From contig OX388345.1 of NCBI GenBank assembly GCA_947579665.1, positions 69,431,454-69,495,453 of the forward strand: DNA of 64,000 bases. The letters run 5' to 3'. Made by a program: the position numbers and the translations under genes. A model generated the notes under the pieces. The model saw nothing but the letters and a program-made list of their open reading frames with translations, was not told where the DNA came from and ran no database searches. Source of the DNA: Sympetrum striolatum. Taxonomy: Eukaryota; Arthropoda; Insecta; Odonata; Libellulidae. Below, piece after piece: positions 1 through 13,279 of this stretch. Position 1 is the first letter of the stretch; every line of letters starts with the position of its first letter.

Positions 1-3000
1 TAAAAACAGTCAGCAAGCTGCTGTCAACGGAAACCTCAATATCCGTGACCTAAGCACTCAGAAATAATGATTACCTAACACATCATTTTTAGACAAAAAA
101 TACCAAATCATTCACTAGAAATGTTAGCACTGGAAAGTTGCAAATTATATTCTTGTGCCAATGTTTTACCCAAAATATTTATACAGAATCTTATCCACTA
201 AATTATTTTGAATAAAATGCAGTGAGATTATCGCAATTAATCTGGAAAGTTGAAAATTATCAAAATTTTTCAGAGTTACTTTTTTAAGTCTAACGTTATA
301 GAAAATGCCGCTCGAGGTAAAATATAAACGAAGGCAAAGTTTTGCAAAAGTGAAATCTTGCTCTTACAAAACGTAAGTTAATTTACATTTGATAATACGT
401 TACTAATACATTTTATACCGCTTATGGTGATTCTGTTGCTTTCCAACGAAATAAAAATAATATATTTTAATTCTTGATATGCCTAAATGAATAATAAACA
501 CCATTCTATATGAACAAACGCACAACAGAGGAGAAAAATGTTCATCAACACGGAATCGTGCACCTTCATACTGACCAAAAGTCAACGCAGCTAAAGCAAC
601 AAATATCTTCTGAAAGAGTAATCAACTTAATTGAGAGCAGTGAATAAGCACAAGTCACCGAGAGAAGACGGACTAATTTAACGGTCAAAATTGAAACGTT
701 CCTTTTTTCACACCCCACCCCTCTTTAGACTCCTTTCCATAACGATAATTAATTCCAGATGTAATAATTGAACATCCTCTGGATTCACACGCCCTCGGGG
801 AGTGCGAGGGACGAGGCGAAAATTCCGATGGGATTCCATTTTTTACTTATTTCGCAGGCGAAAAAACCACGGCCTCTTTCGGAAGTCCGAAAAAAAGAAG
901 AGGAAGAAGGCGTTTTTCTCCGGACGGCTCCGCAAAACGTGTGGCTAATATATCCAGCAGCACGTACAATATCTCCCTTCGCCACCTGATTCTCTCAACC
1001 GGCGAATGCAACAATGTAATGGGAGCTAATACCAACTGGGTCAGCGGCATTCCCGCCTTCTTTCTCTCGGTGCCCATTGTCTCGATCTTAAAACCTTAGA
1101 AAGCCTCTTCACGATCCGTGAGATCCAGCGCCAACATCAACTCGCTTTTCTTTCATTCATCTCTCCGTCCCTTTTCCTATCCTCTCCTTTATTTCCGTAT
1201 TCGAGGATCATTTGGTTTCCTCGCCCTTCGGTTCTTATGTTTTCACGTTCCTTGAGCTTCAATTTACCCTTGAATTCGTGGAGATAATGGTTAAGGATGA
1301 TCATTTTGTAAACGGAGTAGATATATCAATAAATGCTTCGTGATTTTAAAGAGTTTTATGCAACTATTAAATATAATATTAGATTGTTTTTTGAAATTGC
1401 TTACTTTAAAGCATAAATATATGAATATTTCATATGTGAAATCATTATGTGAAACACAGTTACTGTCTATCCGTGTTGTAAACTTATGGTCTAAAGATCT
1501 TTGGATGGTTCATGGAAATTGTAGAAAATACAGGAGTTATATTAACAATTAGTTCCGTTACGAATCAAATCAATAAACAGTACAAATACTGTAAAAAAAT
1601 ATATTACAAATAGCCTGCACTAAATCGTGGTTGCCAGGGTTTTTTCCCAACGTGGAAACCAATACTGGAAACAACGTGAAAAATTAATACGGAAACTGTT
1701 CTCTTATATTCCTGAAGATGAGGGCGTTGATATAGACATTGGATGGACAACGTATGGACATTGGATGTTTTGTAGAAGGTTTTTAATCCGGAATTTGCTG
1801 TTGTTTCCGTAACTAGTGGCGACGAAAGCACGGAAAGCTGACAAAGACAGACTTATACCGTTTATATACCTCTAAGTAGAATTATTTATTCATTTATACA
1901 ATATTAAATTCCGTTTTGTTGAAATCGCCAAGCCAGGAAGAATTTATCACTTTTGGCAACTTAAGAGGTAGAGCATAGCTTTCTTGTTGACTTCAAGAAG
2001 GGCTTGTTCAATACAGTTCTGATACAATGGTGCTCATTTAATGGATCAGAGCGTTCTTAAAAGCCAATCCTTCATTTTTTTGGTCAAATCAAGATTCAAT
2101 AAAAGCTGAATGTTGGTCAAAAACATCTGTATACCGTGGTTCTGGTATAATAAAGATTTGGCAAAAGCAGTCTTGTAATTTCTTAGATTTAAATACGGAA
2201 TAATTGCATTTTTCAACATTATCAAATAACTGAATTCATTATCAAAGAGGATTATAATAACTGCTTCGATAATTAGGTCATTTCAGCATTGAAAATGTAC
2301 ATGATTTTACAAAGAAAACGTCGGTGATTGAAAGAGGGATTAGATCTTCAAAACCATTCAACCTTTTCCTCAGGTAAGTCGAAGAAAAAATTTCTTCGGA
2401 CTACTAGCTCAAAAATCAGATCTTTGAAACTTCATCAAGGAAATACATTTCAAAGGCAGGAGAATAAGCATATCCGTTTCATAAGGAGATCTTTCTCGAG
2501 CAACCACGAATGGATGAATCCACGCTTCACGAGGTAATTTGAATCAAAAGTTGGTCTTTGAAAACCAGGAATAACATGCGTTGAAGCTAAAGCTAATCAA
2601 AGACCCGGGAACTAATTTCCTCCGAAAAGAAACTTCTTTTGGAACATTCCCCGAAAAATGAAAATTTCATCGATCTAAAGTTAAAACCAATCCTAGATTG
2701 AGGCGGAAAAGTGTTCTTCGTCGATATTTTCCCTTCCTCGAGGCGTATCAGTTAATGAGACCTCTCAAAGAATCGGCATGATTCGAAAAAAGTCGGAGGC
2801 GATCAGAACCCTTATAGCCCTTTGAAACGTAGTAAATGAGCATGAGCGCTGCCAGCTCATTTGGAATTTTTGCTGAACTTTGTAAGCATCGCTTCCTTAT
2901 GTTCCTCGTCGGATTCCGAAGGAACTCTTTATCATGATGAGGAGCAAGTATTCGCATTCAAACATCACATAAAAAGGTGCCATTTTCTGCAGTAAAACTT

Positions 3001-3470
3001 CACAGATTTCGCATTTCCTCTTACTTTTGATTAGGATTTACTACTTAATTGCACATTCTTTGACTCGTGTTTCACTCATTTATACAAATTAATTAAGAAA
3101 TTAGGGAAATTAAAGGTATAATTAAGGAATTAATTTTCAATCATTATATAAAGGAGTTAGATCAATTACGTATATGAGATGTTATGGAAGATAAAGAACG
3201 ATAGCTAATGGGACGCGTATGATTTTCTTACTAACCTAGTGATTAGTATCGTTTTGCCTATTATTGACATCTAATCTAGAAATGCTTATATTTCAGTAAA
3301 ATGTCATGGATGGAATAAAACTAAAGTGACATCAGCTACTATAGCAGATACTAAAATACTATTCTGCTAAAGCTAATGTAAATTAAAGAGAGATAAGAGG
3401 CTAGAATGAAACTGTTTGATACATGTAGAAAAAATATGCTTGCAGAAGACATAACCGTTATTATGAGGCC
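1..3470 (+). other. Intronic or upstream AT-rich sequence
   Basis: No gene is supported here. The sequence is AT-rich with only short chance ORFs. A GC-richer patch at about 770-1080 has more CpG than its surroundings. I assign it to Rdl intron 1, or to sequence upstream of the gene, only because it lies 5' of exon 2 and no other gene was recognised. Confidence 0.4.
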
Positions 3471-3475
3471 CCTCT

Positions 3476-3560
3476 GCCTCTTCGGTCGATCCAATAATAA
3501 TAATAATAAATCGTCTTTATTTAGGCGAGATTGAGGCTAAATCTTCTTCCACCAATCTTC
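3476..3560 (-). mobile_element. LINE-type 3' tail relic with (ATT)n end
   Basis: On the minus strand the sequence reads through a conserved phrase close to CTCAATCTCGCCTAAATAAA, then GACGA, then an (ATT)n run (3492-3510 on +). Related phrases occur at 10099, 10252, 48887 and 49185. A conserved unique segment ending in a short ATT-type simple repeat is how CR1/jockey-like non-LTR retrotransposons commonly end. No protein-coding part is attached, so the family is not assigned. Confidence 0.5.
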
Positions 3561-5072
3561 TAATAATGTGCTTAAAGTAAGATAAATAGATGCTAAGATA
3601 AGGCTTTTTAAAAATTCACTCTTTCTGCGAAGGATACGTGATAATAAAAACTTTAGAACTAAACCAACTTTGAACGTCTGATGTTCACAACCCTTGCCAC
3701 AAGTCGAAAGGCGACTTAAAGGATATTTATGTAGAAGAATTTATTCCAAGCAAGATTTAGAAATATTGAGAACATGTGTTGAAATACAAAACACTGTCAT
3801 TCCATCATCATTATTTCATTATAAACGAAAACCTTTACCTTGTAATATCATTCACAAACCACAAAATATTTCCTTCGTTTTACATTTTCTTTTGTCTTAT
3901 TCCTGAGAGCTCCTTCTTGAGATATTTAACGTCAAAGTTTCAAAATTCAAAGTTTCAGTCTCACCCTTGAACAAAGTCTTGTATTATTATTATTTGCAAG
4001 CTCAACAATGTTCAACTTAGCTTTTGAAGCAGCCATGACCTGTCGGGTCCGATTTCCGCGCAGCGAAGCGATAAAAACAACAAAATGCTTCGGACTCTGA
4101 ACTTAGCGACCCAATCCATCAACATCCGCACCTGCATTAAAACCTTCCGCCGAGGAAGAGCCATCTTAAAACCCGCTTTGTCTCCCCTTCCTTCCTTTTG
4201 ACGTTCCTCAAGGAGACTCGGGGTCGTCTCAAACATCCCATCTGTTGGACGGAGTCATTCTGCAAGCAGCAGGAGGATCTTCGATCGAACCGAAGTGCAC
4301 CCCCTCTCCCCCCGAAGACGCCGAACGAACGGCCTTCTGCCTCCAGAGACACAAACAAAGCCGTTGCCGTGTTAACACAAGTGTCGGCTTCCGCCACCGT
4401 TCTGCTCGAGAAAAGAGGACTAGGAAGGTATGGAAATGACAATGGGGTTCGTTATCTTTCTGGAGAGGGCATGTGAGTTTACTAATGGAAGCCATTAATC
4501 AGCGATATGTTCGTCTGCTCGCGATGCGGCCGACCCGGACTTGCCCCGCGAAGCATGTTGCCTCGGATGGAATTATGCTTCCGAAAATCTCTCGGATGTA
4601 ATTAGCGCGAAGTACCCGATTCGAAATTAGTTGATCTAGGTGAGCGTGGAGGCAGTTTCCCAGCTCCACTGCAACCCGCGGAGTGGCAACCGAAGAGGGA
4701 ATTCCTCGGCGGCAATAATGCCTTTGAGGGAACACGATCTATTGTGATCGCGTTTCAGTCGGGAGTGTTCGAATCGTTTTCCGAGTGGTTCTCAAACCGT
4801 TGAGATTACTTGATGTCATATTCTGAATGGTGAATGAAGTTAGTTGGTTTGTCAACGTGCTCTTCAGTTATTTGGAGTGGAGCTATTCAGCCCAATATTC
4901 CATCTAAGCATTCTTGGAAGTATATGACACGAATTTGTATCTGATCACGTTAATCGAAGAAGTTAAAGAGAAAATGAAAAAGTACTGAAGTATTCAGAAT
5001 ACAAGCCTCAATCTTACAATTTCTGAACGAGTTCTCTGATCAATTAAGATCACTTCAAGTAGGCTTACCATG
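3561..5072 (+). other. Gene-free stretch with CpG-rich island
   Basis: The segment at about 4020-4760 is clearly richer in G, C and CpG than the flanks and has overlapping ORFs on both strands, none with recognisable protein features. Its dense CpG and AATTAG-type homeodomain-like words (around 4600 and 4625) would fit a regulatory island. I see no exon. Confidence 0.35.
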
Positions 5073-5153
5073 TACACTCCTGGCCAAAATTAACGCAGCG
5101 CCTCCCTAGCGATCCTTACGGCTAGTGCTGCGTTAATTTTGGCCAGGACTGTA
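5073..5153. mobile_element. 81-bp Tc1/mariner-like mini-MITE, copy 1
   Basis: This is a near-perfect hairpin element. The left end reads TACACTCCTGGCCAAAATTA and the right end, reverse-complemented, reads TACAGTCCTGGCCAAAATTA. The terminal inverted repeats are about 27 bp with one consistent mismatch at the third base after the TA, and they enclose a core of about 23 bp. TA dinucleotides at both ends fit a TA target-site duplication typical of Tc1/mariner elements. The same element is present inverted at 15345-15425 with few differences, including a shared core phrase containing GCGATCCTTACGGC. It is non-autonomous and encodes nothing. Confidence 0.85.
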
Positions 5154-8100
5154 CTATGTATTGCTTATTTGATTTTGTTTTTAATTATGCTTACATTTTT
5201 ATCATTTAGTGCATTAAGGATCGGAAGGAGATAATGATGGTTAGCGGAATGATTTATTTTCCTTTTGGCGCTATCTCTATAACAAAAGCCTCTGCCTGTA
5301 GCTAAGTTGTCTCAGATGGTCCATATTTCCATAGGGATCGAGCCTATTAGCGTTCCTAACAGGGATGTTGGTGGGAACGCTGCAAACTAGGTTAAGCGAG
5401 TATTCTTGCATGAATTTAATGATAATGCAATGATGAATCAAACTTCATCTGCATTACTTCATCTACACTACAAGCCGCCTCTCGGATTTTGGTAGCGGGA
5501 TTGTGCGCGAATTAGCGCGTGAAAGTCCTAAAAATGGGATTCAGCTGAAAATAAATTCTTTACAGAAAAACATGATGAGACTCAGCGAAATTTTCTTTGA
5601 CAGAAGTTAATATTTTAAGAAATATAAAAGAGGTCGATAAATCACCAGTAAAGTAATCAAGTTAATAGATACAACTCAGCAAAGAATTTCTCTCACTTTA
5701 ATCTAATTATAATCTTTGTCGTATTCTTTGGAACGATTCCAAAAAACATAAGGAACATCACTGCTACATTGATTTAAAGAACAGATTTAGTTCATAATTG
5801 ATACTGGAAACCATAGCAGTTTATACTTAGTATCATAAACTGATTTCACTTTGGGAAGATAACGATATTAATGTCTTCCTCGTTCTTTCTTCCGGAAAAA
5901 TCATTTTTTTTTAACCTTCTTTTCACTTTTATATTATATTCAAACTTCTACTGTAGGAGTATGCTTATAGGTTCAATGGGTTTTTTAGTGTGTGAAGAGG
6001 TAGTTTTGTCACGGGTCTCGGTTGGCTTACTGAATGTGGACACGATATGTGGCTTACGTCTTGCTGAGCAGCGGAGTTGTGACGTAATGATGAACATGGT
6101 GAGATAACATGTATATTGTGTGAAGGACGACAGTACTGTGGTCCCCGATCGCTGCCCTGTGTTTATTGAGGGAAATTCAAAGAGTAGAACACATGCCTCG
6201 AGAGCATTGGTCCCCTTCAAAGGAGGTTGATTTATGATAAAAATAGTAATATCAATTTAAAGAAGCATATTTCAAGTCAAAGCTGAAAAATTTATGAAGG
6301 CATATCCTATCTGCTATGCGATATTACCTGATGGCTCTATTAGTTTTTTGCTTGTAAGCATAGCTGGATGAATGAAGAATTTCAATAAGATATCTCAGTA
6401 GGGGCCAGTTTAAAATTAGACTCACTTTAACTCTCAGGACTTCCAGCTGGAGGTTTGGGCAAATTCCGGGTAGAGTTACTTAATTTCTTAATGTTTAGTT
6501 AACTCTGTGTTGTACTATCCTTGAATCATAGAATCCTTTAGCTTTTAATATGAGCAATAACTAAATATCAATCTATTAATTGGTGAATAATAATGATTAT
6601 TGATCTGGAGGTTTGGTATTGTGCGTGACTTCGTTGGATGAGAAAGGAATTTGGAATCTCAATAAATATACTGTATAATGCCAGATATTACATTTATTAA
6701 TATAATGTTTTCATCGGAAAGTAGATCATTTGTGACATAATTATTGTTATAATCTTTATAATAATAATAGCATTTTGCAATAAGAGGACAAACTACCTTT
6801 AGAGACAATCCACGAGAAAGTGTTTTTGTAATTTTGCATACAAGAGATTTACACCGGACACTTGCCCACTTGTGATTATTGTAATAATAGTAGTAATAAC
6901 TACATTTTACTTCGTCGATTCACATGGTTTGATTCGACTTACAACTTGAACGCAGATCGGTAAGGATAGAAGATCTCAGTTTGTAAAGGAAACGACTCAC
7001 ACGGAAGAACAAGTTTAGTACGAGTAATTTCACCTCCGTAAACGCCTCCCGTGGTTTCGCTAAAACTCCATCGGACCGGAATTTTTAATTACGCGCTGCG
7101 ATTCGCCCCCTTTGCTTCGCTCCGCCGAAGAGACTTTTTTATCTTTACGCGCTAAAACGAATTCTCCCTCCTTAATCTCTTGAGAACACGATCTCCTCGT
7201 GAAAAAGAAGGGACTCGGACTAAAAATTTGAGTTTGGGCTGAAGGGCGTTTTCTTTAAGGGCGAAGAGAGGCGACTTGACGTAAGCAAAGACGACTTTTA
7301 TTTACACGAGGGGCGGCTCTGGCCCGGGGAGGTAAATGGGGTGGAGGTAACGGGGTAAAGGAATAGGGCGCAGAATGGTAGGATGGCGGTATAATGGCGA
7401 AGTGGATAACCCGTCCATGAAAGGAAAATGGAAGAGAAAACAAGAGAGAACGAGAAAAAATGAGACGAGAATATACGAGGATAATGAACTGAAAAGGTGA
7501 AACGAAAGGATCGGAAAATTAGAGGGAAAATAGCATTAATGTTTATGTGACTTATTCGAATCACCGGCAACGAAAATAAGTGTTAGCTACTCTTCTATTT
7601 CTCTCACACTACGAAAACTCTCGAGGAACGATGAGTTAAAAGTAAATAATTGGTAATCTAAATGCAAATATACCGCCTGAAATTATTTTACACGCACCAG
7701 AGAACGTATTTATATTTTAGGAATACTTTTCAATATTTTCAGCTGTATACTCCAGAGGTTCTTAAAATATTTCTAAGCAATAATTGACAAACATTTTAAT
7801 AATTAGGACAGAAATATTCTATTGAGAATCAACCTTTCCGTATGCTTGAAGAAGGTGTAAGAAAATTTATAAAATACAAATTAACTAACAACGATGTACA
7901 AAAGATCGAAATTGAGTGAAAAAATAAACTAATGAAAGCAAAAATTCAAATGAAACTTATTTATTGTCTATTCAAAAACAAGGTACAAAACTTAAGCAAT
8001 TCGTTACATATATTATTGGATATTATGACAGAAAACAAAAATACAACCATCAATCTGACAGAGCAACAGAAGATGACAATTTATCGGCCGATATACATAA

Positions 8101-9774
8101 ATTCACTTCCTAATTAGTTCAGTAATAGTTTTGCTGAGGTTTAGTAAACCATATATCATTTTTATTAAAAATAACAATTATGTAAATAAAGTACTAAATA
8201 ATAGTTATGAAAAAGAAAAATAATAATGAATGCCCCCAAAATCAGGAAGGTAGGTACTTTGTGAGTGGTAAATATGGCTCATCGATATCGGAGAGGGGTC
8301 CAAGGGAATCTTTACGCCACCTCGAAGGCTATGACATAATGTGATACCAACGTATGGCGGTGTACGTGAGTTTGGTCGGGCGATCGGTCGAGAAGGGAGC
8401 TGTGAGGAGTTGGGTGATTGAGTGCACGGCACCACCATCTTCTTGTTTGCGTCTCAAAGTGTGTTCACGTTCACCCGCTTTCGGATACAATGGATCCTCG
8501 GACATGGCCGGTTATTACTTAGTTTCTGTGAGCAGACGCTCGACATGCAGGGGAAGGTTCACTTCAACCAGAAGTCCACCAAAGTACAATGTGCCTACAC
8601 GGCTTGTTTTAAATTTCTGAGCTGCATGGCAGGAAATTTTGCTCATCCACACATTGCTCTTCTTTCATGGATATCTTCTTACATATAAATGGGTTCAATA
8701 CGTGATCGGGTATTTTTTGAATCGTATATTCCTCGCAGTATTGACACTCATAAAATTAACTCAAATTTTGCAATCCTATAAAAGTAGCAAGACAGATGAA
8801 TCTATTTCCTAAAGGTTTCATATATTACAAAGAAAAACCTCACGTATAGATTCCCGTTTCCCGTGATTCACTTTAATCTTGGAAATTGTATCAAGTTTCC
8901 ATTCATTTCATTTCCACAAAAAGACAAAAGTAAAAAGAAGCAAGCACAACAAACTTGAATCTACGGCTAACCAATTCTGAAAGTCATTCACACAACGTAC
9001 GGCATACAATATACTTACCGTTCTATTTTGCCGACGGAATGTGTTTCCGAGTTTTACAAAACCTTGCATTATATAGAAGAATTTTTTCCAAGCTTATCCA
9101 ATAACAGCAATTTTACGATGTCAGAGATCATTCAAAATGCTTGAAAGCGTTCGTTTAAAAATGTAGCACTATCGCATGGTTATACCCTTGAACTCACTTA
9201 AATTTCCAAAATATCGTTGGTGTTTAATTACTACTACGGTATAAGCATTTAAAATAATTCTGCTCTAACACGTAGAGGAATAAATAAAAAATAAAGAATA
9301 ATTAAAGTCCTTAAATATACACTCACTGAAACTCAACCTCATAAAATACGTAACATGGATAGACGATAGTAAAACAAGTTTCAACATCCGAACCTGTGTG
9401 AACCTCATGTACCCAAACATCTTTGAGTGAATCACAATTTGAATACGTAAAATGGAGCAACTTGGTAGATGTAGGTCAGCAATGCTGACCTGCTTCTGCT
9501 TAGAACTATGCGATTTGCATTCCCCATATTTTCCACTACGAAAAAATACGGGGCTGCAGAGATTGCGCAAGTCACGTCAAATTTATATCGTGAAACGAGT
9601 TCGTTTTAACTAAATCATTTTTCAATATTGGGTACCAAAGGAGGAGAGAAGACAAATGCAGTAGAAACTAGTTTAGATCAAGCAAGAGAAAAAGTTGAGA
9701 CCTAAGCGGATCAAAGCAAACGAAAAGTAAAAACATGGATGAGGCTTTTAATTGAATAAATACATAGCTGTACT
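5154..9774 (+). other. Gene-free stretch
   Basis: Mostly AT-rich sequence. GC-richer islands lie at about 7020-7450 (purine-rich on + toward its end) and 8205-8640. The second contains a 88-codon open frame (8422-8688) with no motif I can name. No exon, RNA gene or intact element was recognised. Confidence 0.35.
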
Positions 9775-10080
9775 AGTTCTACCATTAGGTAGGTTCAAGT
9801 GCCTTAAAATTCCCTATCCAACGCCATTTTCTTCGTTCCTCTGTAGTTTACCCCACCCTTTATTCCATCTAACACCTTCTGCCTTTGTCTTCCTCTCTGC
9901 TTTTACCTTTGTATTCTACTCTCAATTACTTTCTTCAGCAGCCCCTCTCCTGTCAAACACGACGAACCCATCTCCTCTGTCGATGCCCAATTACTTCAAT
10001 CGAAGCTCTTTCTTCCCCAACTATCTCCAGCACTTCCATGTTTGTTTTCCTACCAACCCCTCTTTCCCTTGTATTATACC
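9775..10080 (-). mobile_element. Degenerate LINE reverse-transcriptase C-terminal fragment
   Basis: Translating the minus strand with frame changes gives VLEIVGEERASIEVIGHRQ and then RRW, followed by fragments such as LLKKVIES, GKVN-like and KKMALDREF. This order (R-rich W block, LLK-VIE block, G-N-Y block, K-MALDR block) matches the far C-terminal end of non-LTR retrotransposon polyproteins as I know it. Stops and frameshifts interrupt it, so it is dead. Related fragments lie at 12750, 41911 and 42765. Confidence 0.6.
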
Positions 10081-10092
10081 CTCAAATACGCG

Positions 10093-10407
10093 ATTGAAAA
10101 ATAAATAACGTCTTTATATTTGGTCAAATTGAGACTTCTTATTCATTTTAAATTTCATAAATATCTCACCAGTAAATAACGGTAAAAAAATTAAATTAAA
10201 TTAATGTAGAATAAGGATCTATAACAAGATGGTAGAATGGCCTCAAATATTCAATAAATTAATAATGTCTTTATTTTCGACCAAATTGTAATTTTTAAGT
10301 CTCATCTCCCATTGAAAACTTTTTCAGTTTGATAAAAATTACTTAATAATAGTAAAAATCAAATTAAATTAATATAGAATAGGAATTAAAAACAAGATGG
10401 TGAAATG
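10093..10407. repeat. Tandem duplication of ~150-bp unit with LINE-tail phrase
   Basis: Unit 1 (10093-10240) and unit 2 (10252-10407) align along their length. Both begin with an AATAAAT-type start and a GTCTTTAT phrase, pass through a GTCAAATT or CCAAATT phrase, then AAATTAAATTAAT, and end near ACAAGATGGT. The first part is the plus-strand image of the LINE-type 3' tail seen at 3476. The two units differ by numerous substitutions and small indels, so the duplication is old. Confidence 0.75.
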
Positions 10408-10429
10408 AAATTATCTGAATACTAGAAAC

Positions 10430-11600
10430 CGTTTAAGTTGAACCCAAAGTTAATCATGAAGTGAATAATAGCGACATTCATTTCTTTTTTGGCCTAAAAT
10501 AAGACAAACTTAGTGTTGAATTCCAAAAAAATGCCTAAGTGAAGCTCTGGAAAAATATCCAAAGCATTATACTTAAGTATTCAATTTTAATCCACACCGG
10601 GATAGTTTAATTAACGGTAAAACGCTATCAGGAGGGACAAGAATAGCAACTTCTATGCCTTATGATTGATTTAATGGATCATCATGAAAATGAGCTGATG
10701 ATCAAGAAACAATGAAACAATTCCTGAAACTGGCAGCACAAGAATAATCCGCGATAAACCGTAGAAGTCGATGTTCTTATTTCTCTCGAAAGCAATACCG
10801 GTTCTCGTAGTCCTCATGCTTTGATCTCCGCCGTCCTTCAGCGTTCCCTCGGTCTCCGGTTCCCGTTACATTTTTCTTCGATATCTTCAGAGAGAGAGAG
10901 AGGACACGATAAAAAATCTCGTCGGTCGATGCGGACTGCGTACTCAGTTCCTTCCCTTCATTTGCCTCTCTACGCCACCAGATATCAGCAAACACGTCGA
11001 GCGCAAATGTTTCATTCCTCAAAAAAAAAGAAAGAGGGCGCGGCAAATGGAGGGAGAGATTTCGAAAACACTAAGGTCAGTTCCCCGCAGATACACCCGT
11101 GATACGCTGAGTGGTGCGCCATCAATCCATACTCCCGACATCCATCGAAGGATTACTCGGTGAAATACAGAGAGACAAGTGCATTTACGACTCCGCGCGG
11201 GACGTAAAACGGTGCGGAGTAATCTCTCTCCGTCTCCTGCGCCCAAGCTGTCGGGCATCTCCGAGATGGAAAAGAAGTGGATTCCCTCCGATCATTTTTT
11301 CCCTTATCCTCCGGGGAGACTTTTTATTAGTTTCCCTTATATCCCATTAATAAAACCAAAGGATGCTCAATAAAACTTGAACGTCCGACCGTTCCAATAA
11401 AAGAGGGGGAAGAAACCGCATGGAGATTCGAAGCTGTTACGCCTAATGGACTCTCGGAGATGTACGCGACCTCAGGGGGAGGTTGAAATAAAAGAGATAC
11501 GGGGGGCGCACCTAGAGGAAGCTGGGAGAAAATGGAGGCGTAGTCGCTATCCGTCAGTGGCAGCGGCAGGGATCGAATTGAGTTAATTTGTTAGATTCTT
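10430..11600 (+). other. Gene-free stretch with GC-rich island
   Basis: An island at about 10750-11560 is GC- and CpG-rich and includes a short (GA)n run at 10888-10902. Overlapping ORFs on both strands show no recognisable domain. It is a candidate regulatory island only by composition. Confidence 0.3.
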
Positions 11601-11826
11601 TCGTCGATGAGGTATGAGAAGCTGGAATAGGTCGAAGTGAATTGTCTGGAAGAATGCTTTGATGGAGATGGAGGCACATAAAAGAGAAACAGGCATGAAA
11701 TAGAGAGATAAATATTGAAAAGATTCTCCAAGTTAAGCATGGTTTAGTATTTGTACATCTGTCAAGGCTATGAATCTGACCGACGTTTTCCCTAAACATG
11801 CTCAACGACATCTTTGATAAGGCGAA
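11601..11826. repeat. Unclassified interspersed repeat, uninterrupted copy A
   Basis: It starts at TCGTCGATGA, contains a conserved GATGGAGGCACATAAA phrase and continues through TAAGCATGGTTTAGT to about 11826. The first half matches 12214-12350 and the second half matches 13173-13265, so this copy shows the original continuous order. No coding capacity is recognised, although the minus strand is open for 107 codons. Confidence 0.65.
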
Positions 11827-12213
11827 ATTTGTTGAATTTGATGTAATTTTCGGACCATTGCTTAGTATGTTTCTCATTTGAATTTTTGGTATATTCCCTC
11901 TAATGAAGGTTGTATATAGTTAAAAGAACCTTTGATATTATACCATAATTTTTTATGACTGCCGCATAGATATTTTTTGTTTTATGAGATGTTTACTCTT
12001 TGTTATAGAAGCGATGTGGTGTTAATTTACAAATTCTTAATCGCTATTTCGTTACCACATCTCAACGCAGTTTAATTGCAGATTATTAGGACGCATTCGT
12101 TGTTTCTTTCGATATTATTGTGACAATATTGGATTTTGGATCTCTTCTCTTTATTAAATTTTACATGTATTGGTATTTTCTGTAATTTGAATCGTAAACA
12201 ACACACTCGAAAT

Positions 12214-13265
12214 AAATTCTTCGTCGATGGACGAAAATGGGTATGTGGAGCGAGAATAGCTCAAAGTGAATTGTCTAAGTCGGACGCTTGAACGGATGGA
12301 GGCACATAAATGAGAAACTAAGGCGTAAAATGGGGGAATAAATATTGATGAGCCTCGCTCTGCGGCACTTCCCTCAGCCTCCTCGTTCTTACTTCGATGG
12401 CATTGTTTAAACGGACGTCATTTGATTACCGTGCTGCCACCGACAGTGAACTTGGGTTTTCCTTCCATCTTTTCCGACAAATTTCTCGCATCCATGGATT
12501 CGCAAGGAGCAATATCCATTTTGGGATCGACCCAATTTATCGAGATTGAATCAAAGGCGTTTGTGTTCCACGGTGGAACCGTTCTCGAATTTACGATCAT
12601 ACGCTTCACCGTTCCCCTACTTCTGCGGTTAAAGATAGATTTTCCGTGAGAAATGACGCCGTTTTTGGCTACAATTTCGGGCAGTAACAGGAACCTACAT
12701 ATTTCTCCAATATTCTTAATCTAATGTATAGAGAAACACAAGGAAGACAAACCTATCCATGCGTACATGACTCTTCCACCCCTCGGTTGCTTTGTGTCTT
12801 ATAATACCCATTTCTCTTCATATGTAACCCCACTCCCCATTTAATCCATTAAGATGTATCCTCCGCCCCCCTTTGATGTTTCCAATCTTCAATCACTTTC
12901 TTTAACAATTTTGTTTTCCCTCTCATTCAATATTTGATCTCCCATTTCATCTCCCTCAGTTTTACCTCTTCGATCAAAACCAATGTCTCTTCTGTCATCT
13001 CCATCACTTATCTGTGTCTATACTAACATAGCTTCCCGTTGCCTTTTTATGCCACACCAACATCTTAAAAGACTCCAATATTTTAGTTCCCTCCTCCTTC
13101 GGGGTCCTCGTTTCACTCTCGAGCAACACAATGTTCTATATAGAAACTGAACTTATATTAAGAAATACCAGCGAGTAATGCCTGATTTAGTGAATACTCT
13201 CTAGGCTGAGAATCTTACCGATATTTTCCTTACATTTTTCAGCGCCATCCTTCATATTAAGGTGG
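12214..13265. repeat. Unclassified interspersed repeat, copy B split by ~820-bp insert
   Basis: 12214-12350 matches the first half of copy A (TCGTCGATG, then GGATGGAGGCACATAAA). 13173-13265 matches its second half (AATGCCTGATTTAGT, then GAATCTTACCGA). The intervening 12351-13172 has no counterpart in copy A and includes a LINE fragment and a GC-richer segment, so copy B appears to have been split by later insertion. Confidence 0.6.
12750..13130 (-). mobile_element. Degenerate LINE C-terminal fragment
   Basis: The minus strand, with frame changes, gives RMLVWHKKATGKL, then EMTEETLVLIEEVKLREMKW and KTKLLKKVIEDW. This is the same block order as the LINE relics at 9775 and 41911. It has several stops. 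It is part of the insert that splits repeat copy B, which makes it younger than that repeat. Confidence 0.5.
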
Positions 13266-13279
13266 TCCCTCTTCATACA

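Noticed and set aside
8354..8688. Two overlapping plus-strand open frames in a GC-rich patch
   Set aside because: They overlap in different frames and neither shows a family signature. A decayed mobile-element gene is possible but cannot be supported.
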